Origin: JANQLU01 sp964434955
Lineage (GTDB): Bacteria; Planctomycetota; Planctomycetia; Pirellulales; Pirellulaceae
NCBI GenBank assembly: GCA_964434955.1
Contig: CAYSXI010000235.1
Location: forward strand, 1-6,791
DNA length: 6,791 bases
Direction of reading: 5' to 3'
Position 1 is the first letter of the stretch. Every line of letters begins with the position of its first letter. Shown in pieces: positions 1-6,781 of the stretch. A model generated the notes under the pieces. It saw only the letters and a program-made list of their open reading frames with translations, made no database searches and was not told where the DNA came from. The translations under genes were made by a program, and so were the position numbers.

Positions 1-401
1 ATCAAGGCTTCGGCGCCCATCAGATTAAAAATGAACTTGCTGATAAAGAAGAACACGCCACCGATCGCACTGATCGTCACAAACGAGGTCACGCCAATTC
101 GGAGCGCTATCTGCTTTGGATCGACCTCGCCATCCGACGCGAATGCCGCGGCAATCATCCGACACATCAGGTAGTTCAAGCCGAACATCGCCATCATGCC
201 GGTCAAAGTAACAAGACTTGCCGTCACCACGTAATTCGCGAACGAAGCGTCATTCAAGTTCTTGGCAAGAAGCACGGTAATTGCAAAGACCGTACCCATC
301 CCCATCGACCGTCCCAGGAAAACCCAGATGCCTCCGCGGCGCAGGCGGGATGCGATGCCGCCTAGCGCTGAAGAAGGTTCATTTTTTGGGTGGTCAGTCA
401 T
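1..401 (-). CDS. Wzx-like polysaccharide flippase / oligosaccharide transporter, N-terminal part (3' end cut by window edge)
   Basis: This is the first 133 codons of an inner-membrane protein whose remainder lies beyond the left edge. Translation from the ATG at 401 opens with a short polar, probably cytoplasmic tail (residues 1-18). A basic stretch, RLRRGG, follows at 19-24, and then hydrophobic segments at roughly 25-46, 54-80 and 98-128. Such a start, with a long amphipathic first helix and then a pattern like LNDASFANYVV...MFGLN around 49-76, is typical of the MATE/MVF-type polysaccharide biosynthesis (Wzx) flippases. These move undecaprenyl-pyrophosphate-linked repeat units from the cytoplasmic to the periplasmic face. 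The start lies 16 bases after the stop of the sugar transferase gene, so the two are very likely co-transcribed and the context supports the call. No Shine-Dalgarno sequence precedes the ATG. Full-length relatives have about 400-500 residues, so most of the gene is missing. A different multi-spanning lipid transporter cannot be excluded from this fragment. Confidence 0.75.
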   Translation of the reverse strand, partial: MTDHPKNEPSSALGGIASRLRRGGIWVFLGRSMGMGTVFAITVLLAKNLNDASFANYVVTASLVTLTGMMAMFGLNYLMCRMIAAAFASDGEVDPKQIALRIGVTSFVTISAIGGVFFFISKFIFNLMGAEAL

Positions 402-417
402 GGAGATTCAATTCGAA

Positions 418-1935
418 CTAGTAGGCGCCTTCACCGGTGGTGACGACTTTGAATGTCTTGGCAAGAATGTAAAGATCCAGCCAGGGCGACCAATTTTGAA
501 CGTAATAGGAAACCAGCTGCACGCGTTGTTCGTGCGACGTGTTGTTACGCCCGGAAACTTGCCATAGCCCCGTGATTCCCGGTCGCATTCGGCAATAGAG
601 GAGATAGTCAGGACCGTACATGTCGGGCTCGGAAACCAGCATCGGGCGAGGCCCAACCAAGCTCATTTTTCCGCGCAGCACATCCAGGATCTGCGGGAGC
701 TCATCGAGACTCGTTCGTCTCAGAAGTCGGCCGATGGGTGTGATTCGCGGGTCACGTTTCAACTTTTTGCTGGATTTCCATTCGTTTTTGGATTCCTCGC
801 AATCGTTGAGTTGTTGCTCCAAGAGAAGTTCCGCGTCGGTATACATGGAGCGGAACTTGAACATGTGGAATACTCGGTTGCCCCTTCCGATTCGTTTGCT
901 TCGAAAGAAGATTGGGCCGCTGGAAGTCAGTTTGATTGCCAACGTTACGAAAGCCCCGATGGGCAGAATGACGATCGCCAACATCAGGCAAATCAGGTAG
1001 TCGGAAATCCTTTTTGCCAGCCGCGGCAAGGGTAAAAGTAGTCGGTCAGTTTGCTTGAAATAAGGAACCATGTTGAGCGTGACCACTTGGTCCCACATGG
1101 TTGGGACAAACGACGCGGTTTCTGCGAGAAACAAACGATGCGGAATCTCAACCGGCGAAATCCGACTTTCCTCCGGGCCGTCCCGATTCTCGTCCAGCGC
1201 GGAAGAATCCGTGACGACCGCCCAGTAAACATGATGTTTGGATGCAATGTCTTTGAGCTCGGGATAGGTTCCGATATACCAATCCGGACGACGGTCGACA
1301 TGGGTCCATTGCTCATGAGCGTCATCCACAATTCCAATTGGTTTGAATCCACAAGCGGGCCGCGCCTGAAGCGAACGAAAGATTGCTTCGCCCATCGGTC
1401 CGCCGCCAATAATGACGATTGGCTGCAAGGTAAATTTGAAAATACGAGCCGAGGTGTGCCGACAAATGGATCGCAGCGTCGGAATGACAATCGACAAAAA
1501 TGTCCAAAGGCAAATCAATGTGATCGGATCGGTCCAATGAAGGTCCCCCCAATTCCAGGTCGCTGTCAGGCAAAGGCAGATGATGGTGTTCGAAACGATA
1601 AGCCGTTTGAGTTCAACAGCCGCATGAAGTCCAAGACTGGGATAGAGTCCCAGGATCATGTGGCTTGCCGTTGTGGTTATTAGCAGATAGCACGTCAAGG
1701 CAAACCAGGAAAAACCAAAGCTCCATCCAAGCAGGTTGGCCAATAGAGAGGTCGAAGTGGCAACGAGGATGGCTGCAACGACATCGGAAAAAATCAATGG
1801 CGACATGGATGCGAATTGCTGCCCCAGGTAGCGAAGGCCCAGGCGTGACTCCGAGTCAGAAACAGAAAGCGCAGGGGCAAACGCGGAACGCTTGCGTTCG
1901 GCTGCCTGCTGAGCTGTCTTGAAAAGTTCAATCAT
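418..1935 (-). CDS. Undecaprenyl-phosphate sugar-1-phosphate transferase (WbaP/WcaJ-like polyprenyl glycosylphosphotransferase)
   Basis: This enzyme starts exopolysaccharide repeat-unit synthesis by moving a sugar-1-phosphate from a nucleotide sugar to undecaprenyl phosphate at the inner membrane. The 505 residues fit the long polyisoprenyl-phosphate hexose-1-phosphate transferase architecture. About four membrane helices lie at roughly 47-69, 72-97, 111-128 and 136-156. A Rossmann-like central domain (CoA_binding_3 type) follows, with GGGPMGE at 177-183. The membrane-inserted helix is at about 309-337, and the bacterial sugar transferase catalytic domain runs to the C terminus. Catalytic-domain landmarks are KFRSM (360-364), the Asp-Glu pair in DELPQ (411-415), VGPRP (427-431) and PGITGLWQVSGR (452-463). 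The protein ends GEGAY, like many WbaP/WcaJ relatives. The ATG at 1935 is 31 bases past the co-polymerase stop and has no visible Shine-Dalgarno. Family membership is secure. The sugar (galactose, glucose or other) cannot be read from the sequence, so no symbol is given. Confidence 0.95.
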   Translation of the reverse strand: MIELFKTAQQAAERKRSAFAPALSVSDSESRLGLRYLGQQFASMSPLIFSDVVAAILVATSTSLLANLLGWSFGFSWFALTCYLLITTTASHMILGLYPSLGLHAAVELKRLIVSNTIICLCLTATWNWGDLHWTDPITLICLWTFLSIVIPTLRSICRHTSARIFKFTLQPIVIIGGGPMGEAIFRSLQARPACGFKPIGIVDDAHEQWTHVDRRPDWYIGTYPELKDIASKHHVYWAVVTDSSALDENRDGPEESRISPVEIPHRLFLAETASFVPTMWDQVVTLNMVPYFKQTDRLLLPLPRLAKRISDYLICLMLAIVILPIGAFVTLAIKLTSSGPIFFRSKRIGRGNRVFHMFKFRSMYTDAELLLEQQLNDCEESKNEWKSSKKLKRDPRITPIGRLLRRTSLDELPQILDVLRGKMSLVGPRPMLVSEPDMYGPDYLLYCRMRPGITGLWQVSGRNNTSHEQRVQLVSYYVQNWSPWLDLYILAKTFKVVTTGEGAY

Positions 1936-1966
1936 GGGTCAGGATTGAGACTTGATTGGCAAAAAG

Positions 1967-3562
1967 TTATCGCGGGAGGCGTTTCGGCGTTCCGGATGTC
2001 GCTTCGGATGAGGCGGCAGTTGCTGCGGCCGGAGTCAGTTCTTCCGGGCTCGCTTCCACTTTTGGCCGACTTCGTGTCTCTTGGATTGGAGCTTCACGAC
2101 GAGCCGGTTCGGCCTGGCGTTGACGTTTTCGCGAAATTCTCCATTCGCCGGCAAATGCGAGTGCGATTCCGCCAAACACGGCGAGCACCATCCCAATGGC
2201 CAGGTTGAGTGGAACGATTGGGAAAACAGGAAACGGGTCAAGCGTTGCCGGAACAATTCGAATATTGGAGATTTCGGAATCGCTAAGCGCCTCATCGACA
2301 CGCGCCTGTTCGGCTTCGGCCAGGTACTTTTGGTAATTCGACTTGGCGACAAAAATTCGACTTTCAAGTTGGTCGATTCGAATTTCGTTCCGGTTCAGTT
2401 CTTGCAATTCAAGGTCCAGGGCAGAAACCGCGGCCTTCAACTGAAGGACACGTTCATTGATTCCCTCCAGTTGGGCCTTTTTCTCAATCAGGCTGCGATT
2501 GGTTTCAATAAAAGCGCGCGAGGGCCCTTCCACAATGTCCGCGCGTTGCTTTTCTTCGGCTTCAAGGATTTTCTTGACAGAAGCAATCTGTTTTTGGATA
2601 TTTCGTACCCGATGATGGTTCTCGTTGAACTCCGCGAGCAGCTGTTTCTCCTGGATTTCCAGTTCAAAAAGCTGGGAACGCATTTCCGAAGCGGCTTTCG
2701 AACCCGAGCCTTCGGTTTTGGCCATCGTCATCGTTTGATCCAGATTTTTGAGCATGGCCCCAAGTGATTTGACTTCGGCACCGACGGCTCGTTGTGAAAC
2801 TTCCGCGGTCATCAAATCGGATTTGACCGTCGAGCGACGTTGCACAATGGCCGCTCGCTGTTCGGGCACGGCGACGAGCATCTTGTCGCCACGAATTTTC
2901 TCAAGCTCCGCTTGATCTTTCTCCATGTCCGCTTTGTTTTTCGCGACGACGTCTCGAAGAAATTTTTCAGAGCCGCGGACATTGTGAATCCGACGATGCT
3001 CTTTCATGTATTGGTTGACGTAGCAGTCGACAATGGTTTTTGCAAGCTCCGGGTTCTTGCAGTCGTAGTGGACCTTGATCGTGTTGGATTCTTTGACAGG
3101 ACGGATTTTGATTTTGTCCTGAATTGTCCAGATCGCCTGGTCGTTGCGGGAAAGGGTGTGGTAATGAGACATCCCTTCGGCAAGGCTTGGCTGGTCGCTC
3201 ATCAAGTTGTCGACGAAGCCCGGTTCGTCCTCGGAAAGGACGATATCTGGCGTCAGTTCTTCAACGACTCGTTCCGCGATGTTGCGACTTCGCAAGACAT
3301 TCGCGATGGTGTTGATTTCCTGGTCCGGCGATTGGGCCATGCTAACGGAGGCTTGGTCGGCAAGCGCGGTTGCCGGATCCAATCCCAGGTTTTCCCGTCC
3401 GAGTTTTAGTTGCAGTTGGGCTTCGCTGCGGTACTTTCGCGGCAAAACAAAGGTAACGGCGGCGACCAAAATGAAAACAGCAGCAGCTCCGACAAGGAAT
3501 AAAAGAAGATGCCGCCGCAGAATGCCAAACAAATCCCATAAAGAGATTTCGCTATTGCTCAT
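1967..3562 (-). CDS. Wzz/GumC-like polysaccharide co-polymerase (chain-length determinant), without kinase domain
   Basis: This is an inner-membrane protein that sets polysaccharide chain length and couples polymerisation to export. It has 531 residues. A short cytoplasmic N terminus comes first, then transmembrane helix 1 at about 18-40, followed by PRKYRSEAQL (41-50), a typical Wzz-domain entry. A long periplasmic region (about 42-450) is rich in Glu, Lys, Gln and Leu from about 195 to 425 and is predicted to form coiled coils. The GNVR-type segment is SNIRIVPA (432-439), followed by the proline-rich run with P443, P445, P448 and P451, then transmembrane helix 2 at about 452-471. This is the classic co-polymerase layout and is longer than enterobacterial Wzz (about 330 residues), closer to GumC/EpsB types. 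After helix 2 there is a tail of about 60 residues (474-531) rich in Arg, Pro, Ala, Ser and Glu. It contains no Walker motifs and no tyrosine, so the protein is not a fused BY-kinase. The ATG at 3562 has only a weak GGA about eight bases upstream. It is the first gene of the polysaccharide block. Confidence 0.93.
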   Translation of the reverse strand: MSNSEISLWDLFGILRRHLLLFLVGAAAVFILVAAVTFVLPRKYRSEAQLQLKLGRENLGLDPATALADQASVSMAQSPDQEINTIANVLRSRNIAERVVEELTPDIVLSEDEPGFVDNLMSDQPSLAEGMSHYHTLSRNDQAIWTIQDKIKIRPVKESNTIKVHYDCKNPELAKTIVDCYVNQYMKEHRRIHNVRGSEKFLRDVVAKNKADMEKDQAELEKIRGDKMLVAVPEQRAAIVQRRSTVKSDLMTAEVSQRAVGAEVKSLGAMLKNLDQTMTMAKTEGSGSKAASEMRSQLFELEIQEKQLLAEFNENHHRVRNIQKQIASVKKILEAEEKQRADIVEGPSRAFIETNRSLIEKKAQLEGINERVLQLKAAVSALDLELQELNRNEIRIDQLESRIFVAKSNYQKYLAEAEQARVDEALSDSEISNIRIVPATLDPFPVFPIVPLNLAIGMVLAVFGGIALAFAGEWRISRKRQRQAEPARREAPIQETRSRPKVEASPEELTPAAATAASSEATSGTPKRLPR

Positions 3563-3616
3563 GATGTAAATCCACGTTGCTTGTGTGCGATTTCTGGCTG
3601 AAGGTCTCAGCGTTCA

Positions 3617-3640
3617 CAGCGAAGAAATGTTGAGTCGCTG
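3617..3640 (-). other. Small inverted repeat in the presumed 5' leader of the co-polymerase gene
   Basis: CAGCGA (3617-3622) and TCGCTG (3635-3640) are exact reverse complements separated by 12 bases. They would form a 6-bp stem in the leader RNA about 55-78 bases before the co-polymerase ATG. No following T run or known riboswitch pattern is visible. It may be incidental. Confidence 0.2.
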
Positions 3641-3660
3641 ACTAGAAATGGGTCATTGAA

Positions 3661-3676
3661 ATCGCGATTCGATCGA
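3661..3676. promoter_or_regulatory. Two abutting 8-bp palindromes, possible operator
   Basis: ATCGCGAT (3661-3668) is followed directly by TCGATCGA (3669-3676), both perfect palindromes. They lie just downstream of the candidate -10 hexamer, in the position where a repressor could block initiation. The role is inferred from position only. Short CG- and AT-containing palindromes can arise by chance. Confidence 0.2.
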
Positions 3677-3685
3677 TCTGATTTC

Positions 3686-3713
3686 AGTATAGTTGGGGGG
3701 ATTGAAGCCGCAA
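3686..3713 (-). promoter_or_regulatory. Candidate sigma-70-type promoter for the polysaccharide block
   Basis: On the minus strand a TATACT hexamer (3686-3691, five of six matches to TATAAT) lies 16 bases after TTGCGG (3708-3713, only three of six matches to TTGACA). Transcription would begin near 3679 and give a leader of about 115 bases before the co-polymerase ATG. It is the best -10-like hexamer I noticed by eye in the gap, but the -35 is poor and promoter consensus in this phylum is loosely defined. The call is therefore tentative. Confidence 0.3.
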
Positions 3714-3915
3714 CGATTTGCCGAGGGCATGGCACGCAAAGGTCGGGTTGTTTCGAATGTAACGATTTTGTGTGGCAAGAATTACAAATCGCAGCGGGAA
3801 AATCCCAGGCAGGGAGTGAGAAACGGAGCCCAGTTGTTTCAGGCAGAATGCCCAAGGAAGTGCGCAAGCTTGCTGGGCGTTACGATCAACGGTTTTCGCG
3901 GAACGACTTCGCCCG

Positions 3916-5082
3916 CTACCGAATGCGTCGAATATACGTGAAAAAGTCCTGTTGGAGCTTGGCAGTGTCATCTCCAAAGACGGACTTGAAGTCTCTCAGT
4001 CTTTCTTCCGGCGTGACTTCGACTAGCGTCTTTTTCTCCGACAGAAGTTGGAGGTATTCCACGTACTTTTTCGAATGTTTGTTAAACAAGTAGTAGTTGA
4101 GCGCCCAGGCTTGGGCATAGGCATCGGAAGCCGTGGCACCATCCCGAAACACTTGATCGCTTCGGATCACGTCTTCAATTTCGTAAACCTTGCCGGCCGA
4201 CATGTTGCGGCGAAACTGGAGCAGCCGCGGTTTGTTGAGTACACCGATTTTTTTCCATCCGTTGTTGTTCGTCAGGTCGGGGGTTTCAAAGTACATGGCC
4301 ATGCCCTCGTTCACCCACAACGGCGAATCGGCAAGACGGGTTTGGATCCCGGTGTTGAAAATCAACTGATGAGTGCCTTCGTGAACGACGGTGGCAATCA
4401 TGTTGTGAGCCGAGCGATTGGAAACGAACCTTTTGATCTGAACATCTGAGGGAGACTCGATTCCAGTCAAGTCATACATGGCAACACGATTGGTCAACAA
4501 GTTGTAATATGCGATGGTCTCGCCGGCGTCGTCACCCAGTTCTTTCTTCAGGTAACGCGTGTATTCCGGCTTGGAACGAAACAGCAAAACCGGAAGCGGG
4601 CCTTCCGCGTCCTCGATTTTCCATCGCCGTTTCCTTGTCCAGTGCGCGTTGAACCCGCGGTACAGCCGCTCGTAGACACTTCCAACCCATTTGGCGTAGT
4701 CGCGCGACGTGTTGTAGCAAATCACGAAATGCTTAGTGGTATAGATTTTGAATCCGTCGGGCATTTCCTTGAGGATTTCCTCCCCCAACTTCTTGCTGTC
4801 GAGAAGTTTCCGGGTGGATTCATTGTCCTCACGTTTTTTCAACTCCGAACCCTGGACGAGCCAAAGTTTGCCATCGTTGGCCATGAAAAGTACGCCGCCG
4901 TCTTGAGCTTCCACCAAGACGCGCCCCTGTTTCGTGTATTCCACGCCGCCCTGTTCGAACTGGATCTCATCAGCCAAGGAGATTGTGCTGAGCAATGAAA
5001 TCATCAGTAACGCCGCGAACGAGAACAGACGCAGGCTGCGAAAAGCAAAAACATCGTTCGCATTATCAGTCGTGTTTTGCAT
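3916..5082 (-). CDS. Secreted DUF1570-type gluzincin-like metallopeptidase (function unknown)
   Basis: This is a 388-residue exported protein. Residues 15-37 form a signal peptide: basic SLRLF, then the hydrophobic AALLMISLL, then a likely SLA|DE cleavage after Ala37. Residues about 38-85 form a small beta-rich domain (VEAQDGGVLFMANDGKLWLV at 57-76). A linker follows and then the peptidase-like domain. This domain contains HEGTH at 234-238, an intact HExxH zinc motif, and WVNEGMAMYFE at 256-266. There Glu259 is suitably placed as the third zinc ligand of a gluzincin. DUF1570 proteins belong to the MA peptidase group and are numerous in planctomycetes, but their substrates are unknown. The ATG at 5082 is supported by an AGGA six bases upstream and by the signal peptide beginning soon after. 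The gene is 82 bases after the permease and 353 bases before the polysaccharide block, so it is probably its own unit. Activity is inferred from the conserved residues only. Confidence 0.85.
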   Translation of the reverse strand: MQNTTDNANDVFAFRSLRLFSFAALLMISLLSTISLADEIQFEQGGVEYTKQGRVLVEAQDGGVLFMANDGKLWLVQGSELKKREDNESTRKLLDSKKLGEEILKEMPDGFKIYTTKHFVICYNTSRDYAKWVGSVYERLYRGFNAHWTRKRRWKIEDAEGPLPVLLFRSKPEYTRYLKKELGDDAGETIAYYNLLTNRVAMYDLTGIESPSDVQIKRFVSNRSAHNMIATVVHEGTHQLIFNTGIQTRLADSPLWVNEGMAMYFETPDLTNNNGWKKIGVLNKPRLLQFRRNMSAGKVYEIEDVIRSDQVFRDGATASDAYAQAWALNYYLFNKHSKKYVEYLQLLSEKKTLVEVTPEERLRDFKSVFGDDTAKLQQDFFTYIRRIR

Positions 5083-5088
5083 AATTCA

Positions 5089-5092
5089 TCCT
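5089..5092 (-). promoter_or_regulatory. Ribosome binding site of the DUF1570 gene
   Basis: AGGA on the minus strand lies six bases before the ATG at 5082. It is the only reasonable Shine-Dalgarno match before any start in the window and fixes this start. A nearer ATG at 5089-5087 is out of frame. Confidence 0.5.
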
Positions 5093-5143
5093 GATACGGT
5101 TGTGATCCGTCTTTCCCATCATCGACAGTGACGCCCCCGAATT

Positions 5144-5155
5144 CCGCTTTTGCGG
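5144..5155 (-). other. Short hairpin after the permease stop
   Basis: CCGC-TTTT-GCGG (read as CCGC-AAAA-GCGG in the transcript) gives a 4-bp stem with a four-base loop ten bases after the permease stop codon. No U tract follows, so it is not a standard intrinsic terminator. It could stabilise the transcript end or mean nothing. The rest of the 82-base gap (5083-5164) shows no clear promoter. Confidence 0.2.
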
Positions 5156-5164
5156 CTAAGCCAA

Positions 5165-6781
5165 CTACTGCTTTTCACGGGCCGTCATTCTGGCAATCAA
5201 AAATACCGCGGTCATTGAAAGTGTACCGCTAAAAAGCCAACTTACCAAACTGAGCATCGCGGTCATGTCATTCACTCCCGCGTGCATTTGCCCCAACAAG
5301 CTACGGCTCAACGTGTCCATGCCGGGAGGCATGGGAATATAGCTTGCCGATAAATCCCCGAATCCGACCAGGAAACAAATCAGGCCACAAAGACCGATTC
5401 CCAAAAATCGTTGTCCCATCGCGTTGCGGAAAACGGATTCTCGAAAACTGGCTCCGTCAATTTGACCGGCCTCAATGGATTCACGGGAAACCTGGCGGAA
5501 AACAAAAAACAAAACCAGGACGGCGATTCCGATCGAGATAAAACTGGTTGAGATCAGTGGGCCCAAAATGGAAGTATTATAGATTTTTCGGACCCAAGCC
5601 AAATCAAACGAGACAAATGTTTTCGCAACAATGGCCCCCACAACCGGTCCGGGGGTCGCCAAACTAAGCGAAGCCAAAACCAGAGCAGCGATCGAAGCTA
5701 GAGAACGATTTCGCAACACAAGAAATCCGGTCGCCATTACGAGCGTTACTACAATGGCAGTCCCGATACCCAACGTCAATGACCAGCTTATCTCTTCCCA
5801 ATAGCCGGGGAACACTCCGTAAAAAGTCGCCAAAAAGTGCTCAAGCGAAAACCGGGTCGAAGGTTTGCCATCAACCAGTACCGTGTGTTGCCCGGATCGT
5901 ACTACGAGGTTGATAATTGGAACGAGAATTAACGTCGCAGAAAGGGCAAGAACCCAGGCTGCCAATAAATGGCGTTGCAAACGCGGCAATTTCGGCAACC
6001 CGCGATTCGTTTGGTTAAAACGAATTCGTGGTGAAACCCAAGCCAAACAGATCATGGAAGTTGCGACCAGCCAAATCGTAAGAAGCCAGTATGGGGCAAT
6101 GCCATAATCATTCGTGGGTTCGCCGGTCGAAGGATCAATTCCATACCAATCGAATCGCCCCCCCGAAAACTGGAGATAGACTTCTTCCGCAAATGTCCCA
6201 ATCTGATAAATATCACTGATGGCAATTTCTCGATTTGCCACCACCATGTTCCATAACAATGCGATCACAACAAATGGAAGCCAGCGGCGCAACGTCACAC
6301 GGAGCATGACCTGGATTCGGTTCCCGTCCAATAACGCAACTTGCTCATGATCGGTCCCCAAACTGCGTACCGCGATTGCCCCAAATATGGCCGCCCAGGG
6401 AATTGACGCGAGGCTTTGCACAACGATTGCCAAAGTCATTCCGCTCAGCGGCGCTGAAATATCATTTCCAAATCGGCGAAGCCAGCCAAGTTTGCCCAGG
6501 GCTGAATCCCAAACCGCAACGTGCAAGTGTAGTGGGATCCAGATCAATGAGATGATGAACAGGAAGGCCAGGGTGACCCAAAAACTTTGAATCCGAAACT
6601 GTGCCCAAGACAGTGAAAACCCAATCGGGACAGCGATTAAGCCGCTTAGTCCACCGAATAGAAGCGTGGTTTGCGCGATGTTCCATTTCTCTAGCGGGAC
6701 AAGTGCCCACCAAAAAACAGAAAGACCGGCTGTGAACAACAGCCAGCCCAAGATCAGGAAGTTTCGAAGTTGTTCTGACAT
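5165..6781 (-). CDS. Fused two-domain ABC transporter permease, FbpB/ThiP-like (iron(III)-type importer family)
   Basis: This is an inner-membrane permease of 538 residues with about twelve hydrophobic segments in two halves, like FbpB/ThiP proteins in which both permease domains are fused. Each half ends in a cytoplasmic EAA-type loop that would contact the ATPase. In the first half this is QVALLDG at 147-153, with RVTLRRWLP following. In the second it is EAGQIDGA at 437-444. ATPGPVVGA (375-383), before the second EAA loop, matches the proline-glycine element of this family. Polar periplasmic loops lie near 204-228 and 296-315. Both EAA loops lack the usual proline at the expected place, and the first has Gln instead of Glu. 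The ATG at 6781 follows a TAG at 6788-6790 that could end an upstream gene, perhaps the binding protein or ATPase. Only ten bases upstream are visible and no Shine-Dalgarno is seen. Substrate is uncertain: iron(III) is the commonest label for such fused permeases, but thiamine or another solute is possible. Confidence 0.88.
   Translation of the reverse strand: MSEQLRNFLILGWLLFTAGLSVFWWALVPLEKWNIAQTTLLFGGLSGLIAVPIGFSLSWAQFRIQSFWVTLAFLFIISLIWIPLHLHVAVWDSALGKLGWLRRFGNDISAPLSGMTLAIVVQSLASIPWAAIFGAIAVRSLGTDHEQVALLDGNRIQVMLRVTLRRWLPFVVIALLWNMVVANREIAISDIYQIGTFAEEVYLQFSGGRFDWYGIDPSTGEPTNDYGIAPYWLLTIWLVATSMICLAWVSPRIRFNQTNRGLPKLPRLQRHLLAAWVLALSATLILVPIINLVVRSGQHTVLVDGKPSTRFSLEHFLATFYGVFPGYWEEISWSLTLGIGTAIVVTLVMATGFLVLRNRSLASIAALVLASLSLATPGPVVGAIVAKTFVSFDLAWVRKIYNTSILGPLISTSFISIGIAVLVLFFVFRQVSRESIEAGQIDGASFRESVFRNAMGQRFLGIGLCGLICFLVGFGDLSASYIPMPPGMDTLSRSLLGQMHAGVNDMTAMLSLVSWLFSGTLSMTAVFLIARMTAREKQ

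Larger units (their letters stand above)
3563..3915 (-). other. Non-coding gap before the polysaccharide genes
   Basis: This 353-base stretch separates the DUF1570 gene stop from the co-polymerase start. I see no convincing gene in it; the open frames here lack coding-like base use. It should hold the 3' end of the upstream transcript and the promoter and leader of the polysaccharide block. Visible structures include a 5-bp inverted repeat, GCCCA (3850-3854) with TGGGC (3874-3878). It encloses the perfect palindrome GCAAGCTTGC (3864-3873) and lies about 40 bases after the DUF1570 stop. There is also GGGA-AAA-TCCC at 3796-3806. Neither is followed by a T run on the minus strand, so neither is a convincing intrinsic terminator. 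Two AACGATTT copies occur at 3712-3719 and 3761-3768. Confidence 0.6.

Noticed and set aside
1051..1683. 210-codon open frame on the plus strand
   Set aside because: It lies entirely antisense to the sugar transferase gene, whose domains are unmistakable. Its own protein shows no recognisable motif.
2081..2767. 228-codon open frame on the plus strand
   Set aside because: It is antisense to the coiled-coil part of the co-polymerase. The Phe/Leu/Val-rich composition is what complements of Glu/Lys/Gln codons give.
2840..3409. 189-codon open frame on the plus strand
   Set aside because: It is antisense to the N-terminal half of the co-polymerase and has no known domain, no start signal and no independent support.
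3731..3750. Plus-strand TGGCACG resembling a sigma-54 -24 element
   Set aside because: No TTGC -12 element follows at the required spacing, and no plus-strand gene lies downstream.
3850..3878. Inverted repeat with an internal GCAAGCTTGC palindrome as terminator of the DUF1570 gene
   Set aside because: The outer stem is only 5 bp with a long interior and no T run follows on the minus strand, so it does not meet the pattern of an intrinsic terminator.
3656..4093. 145-codon plus-strand frame spanning the non-coding gap and the end of the DUF1570 gene
   Set aside because: About half is antisense to the DUF1570 coding region and the rest covers the presumed promoter. No motif or ribosome site was seen.
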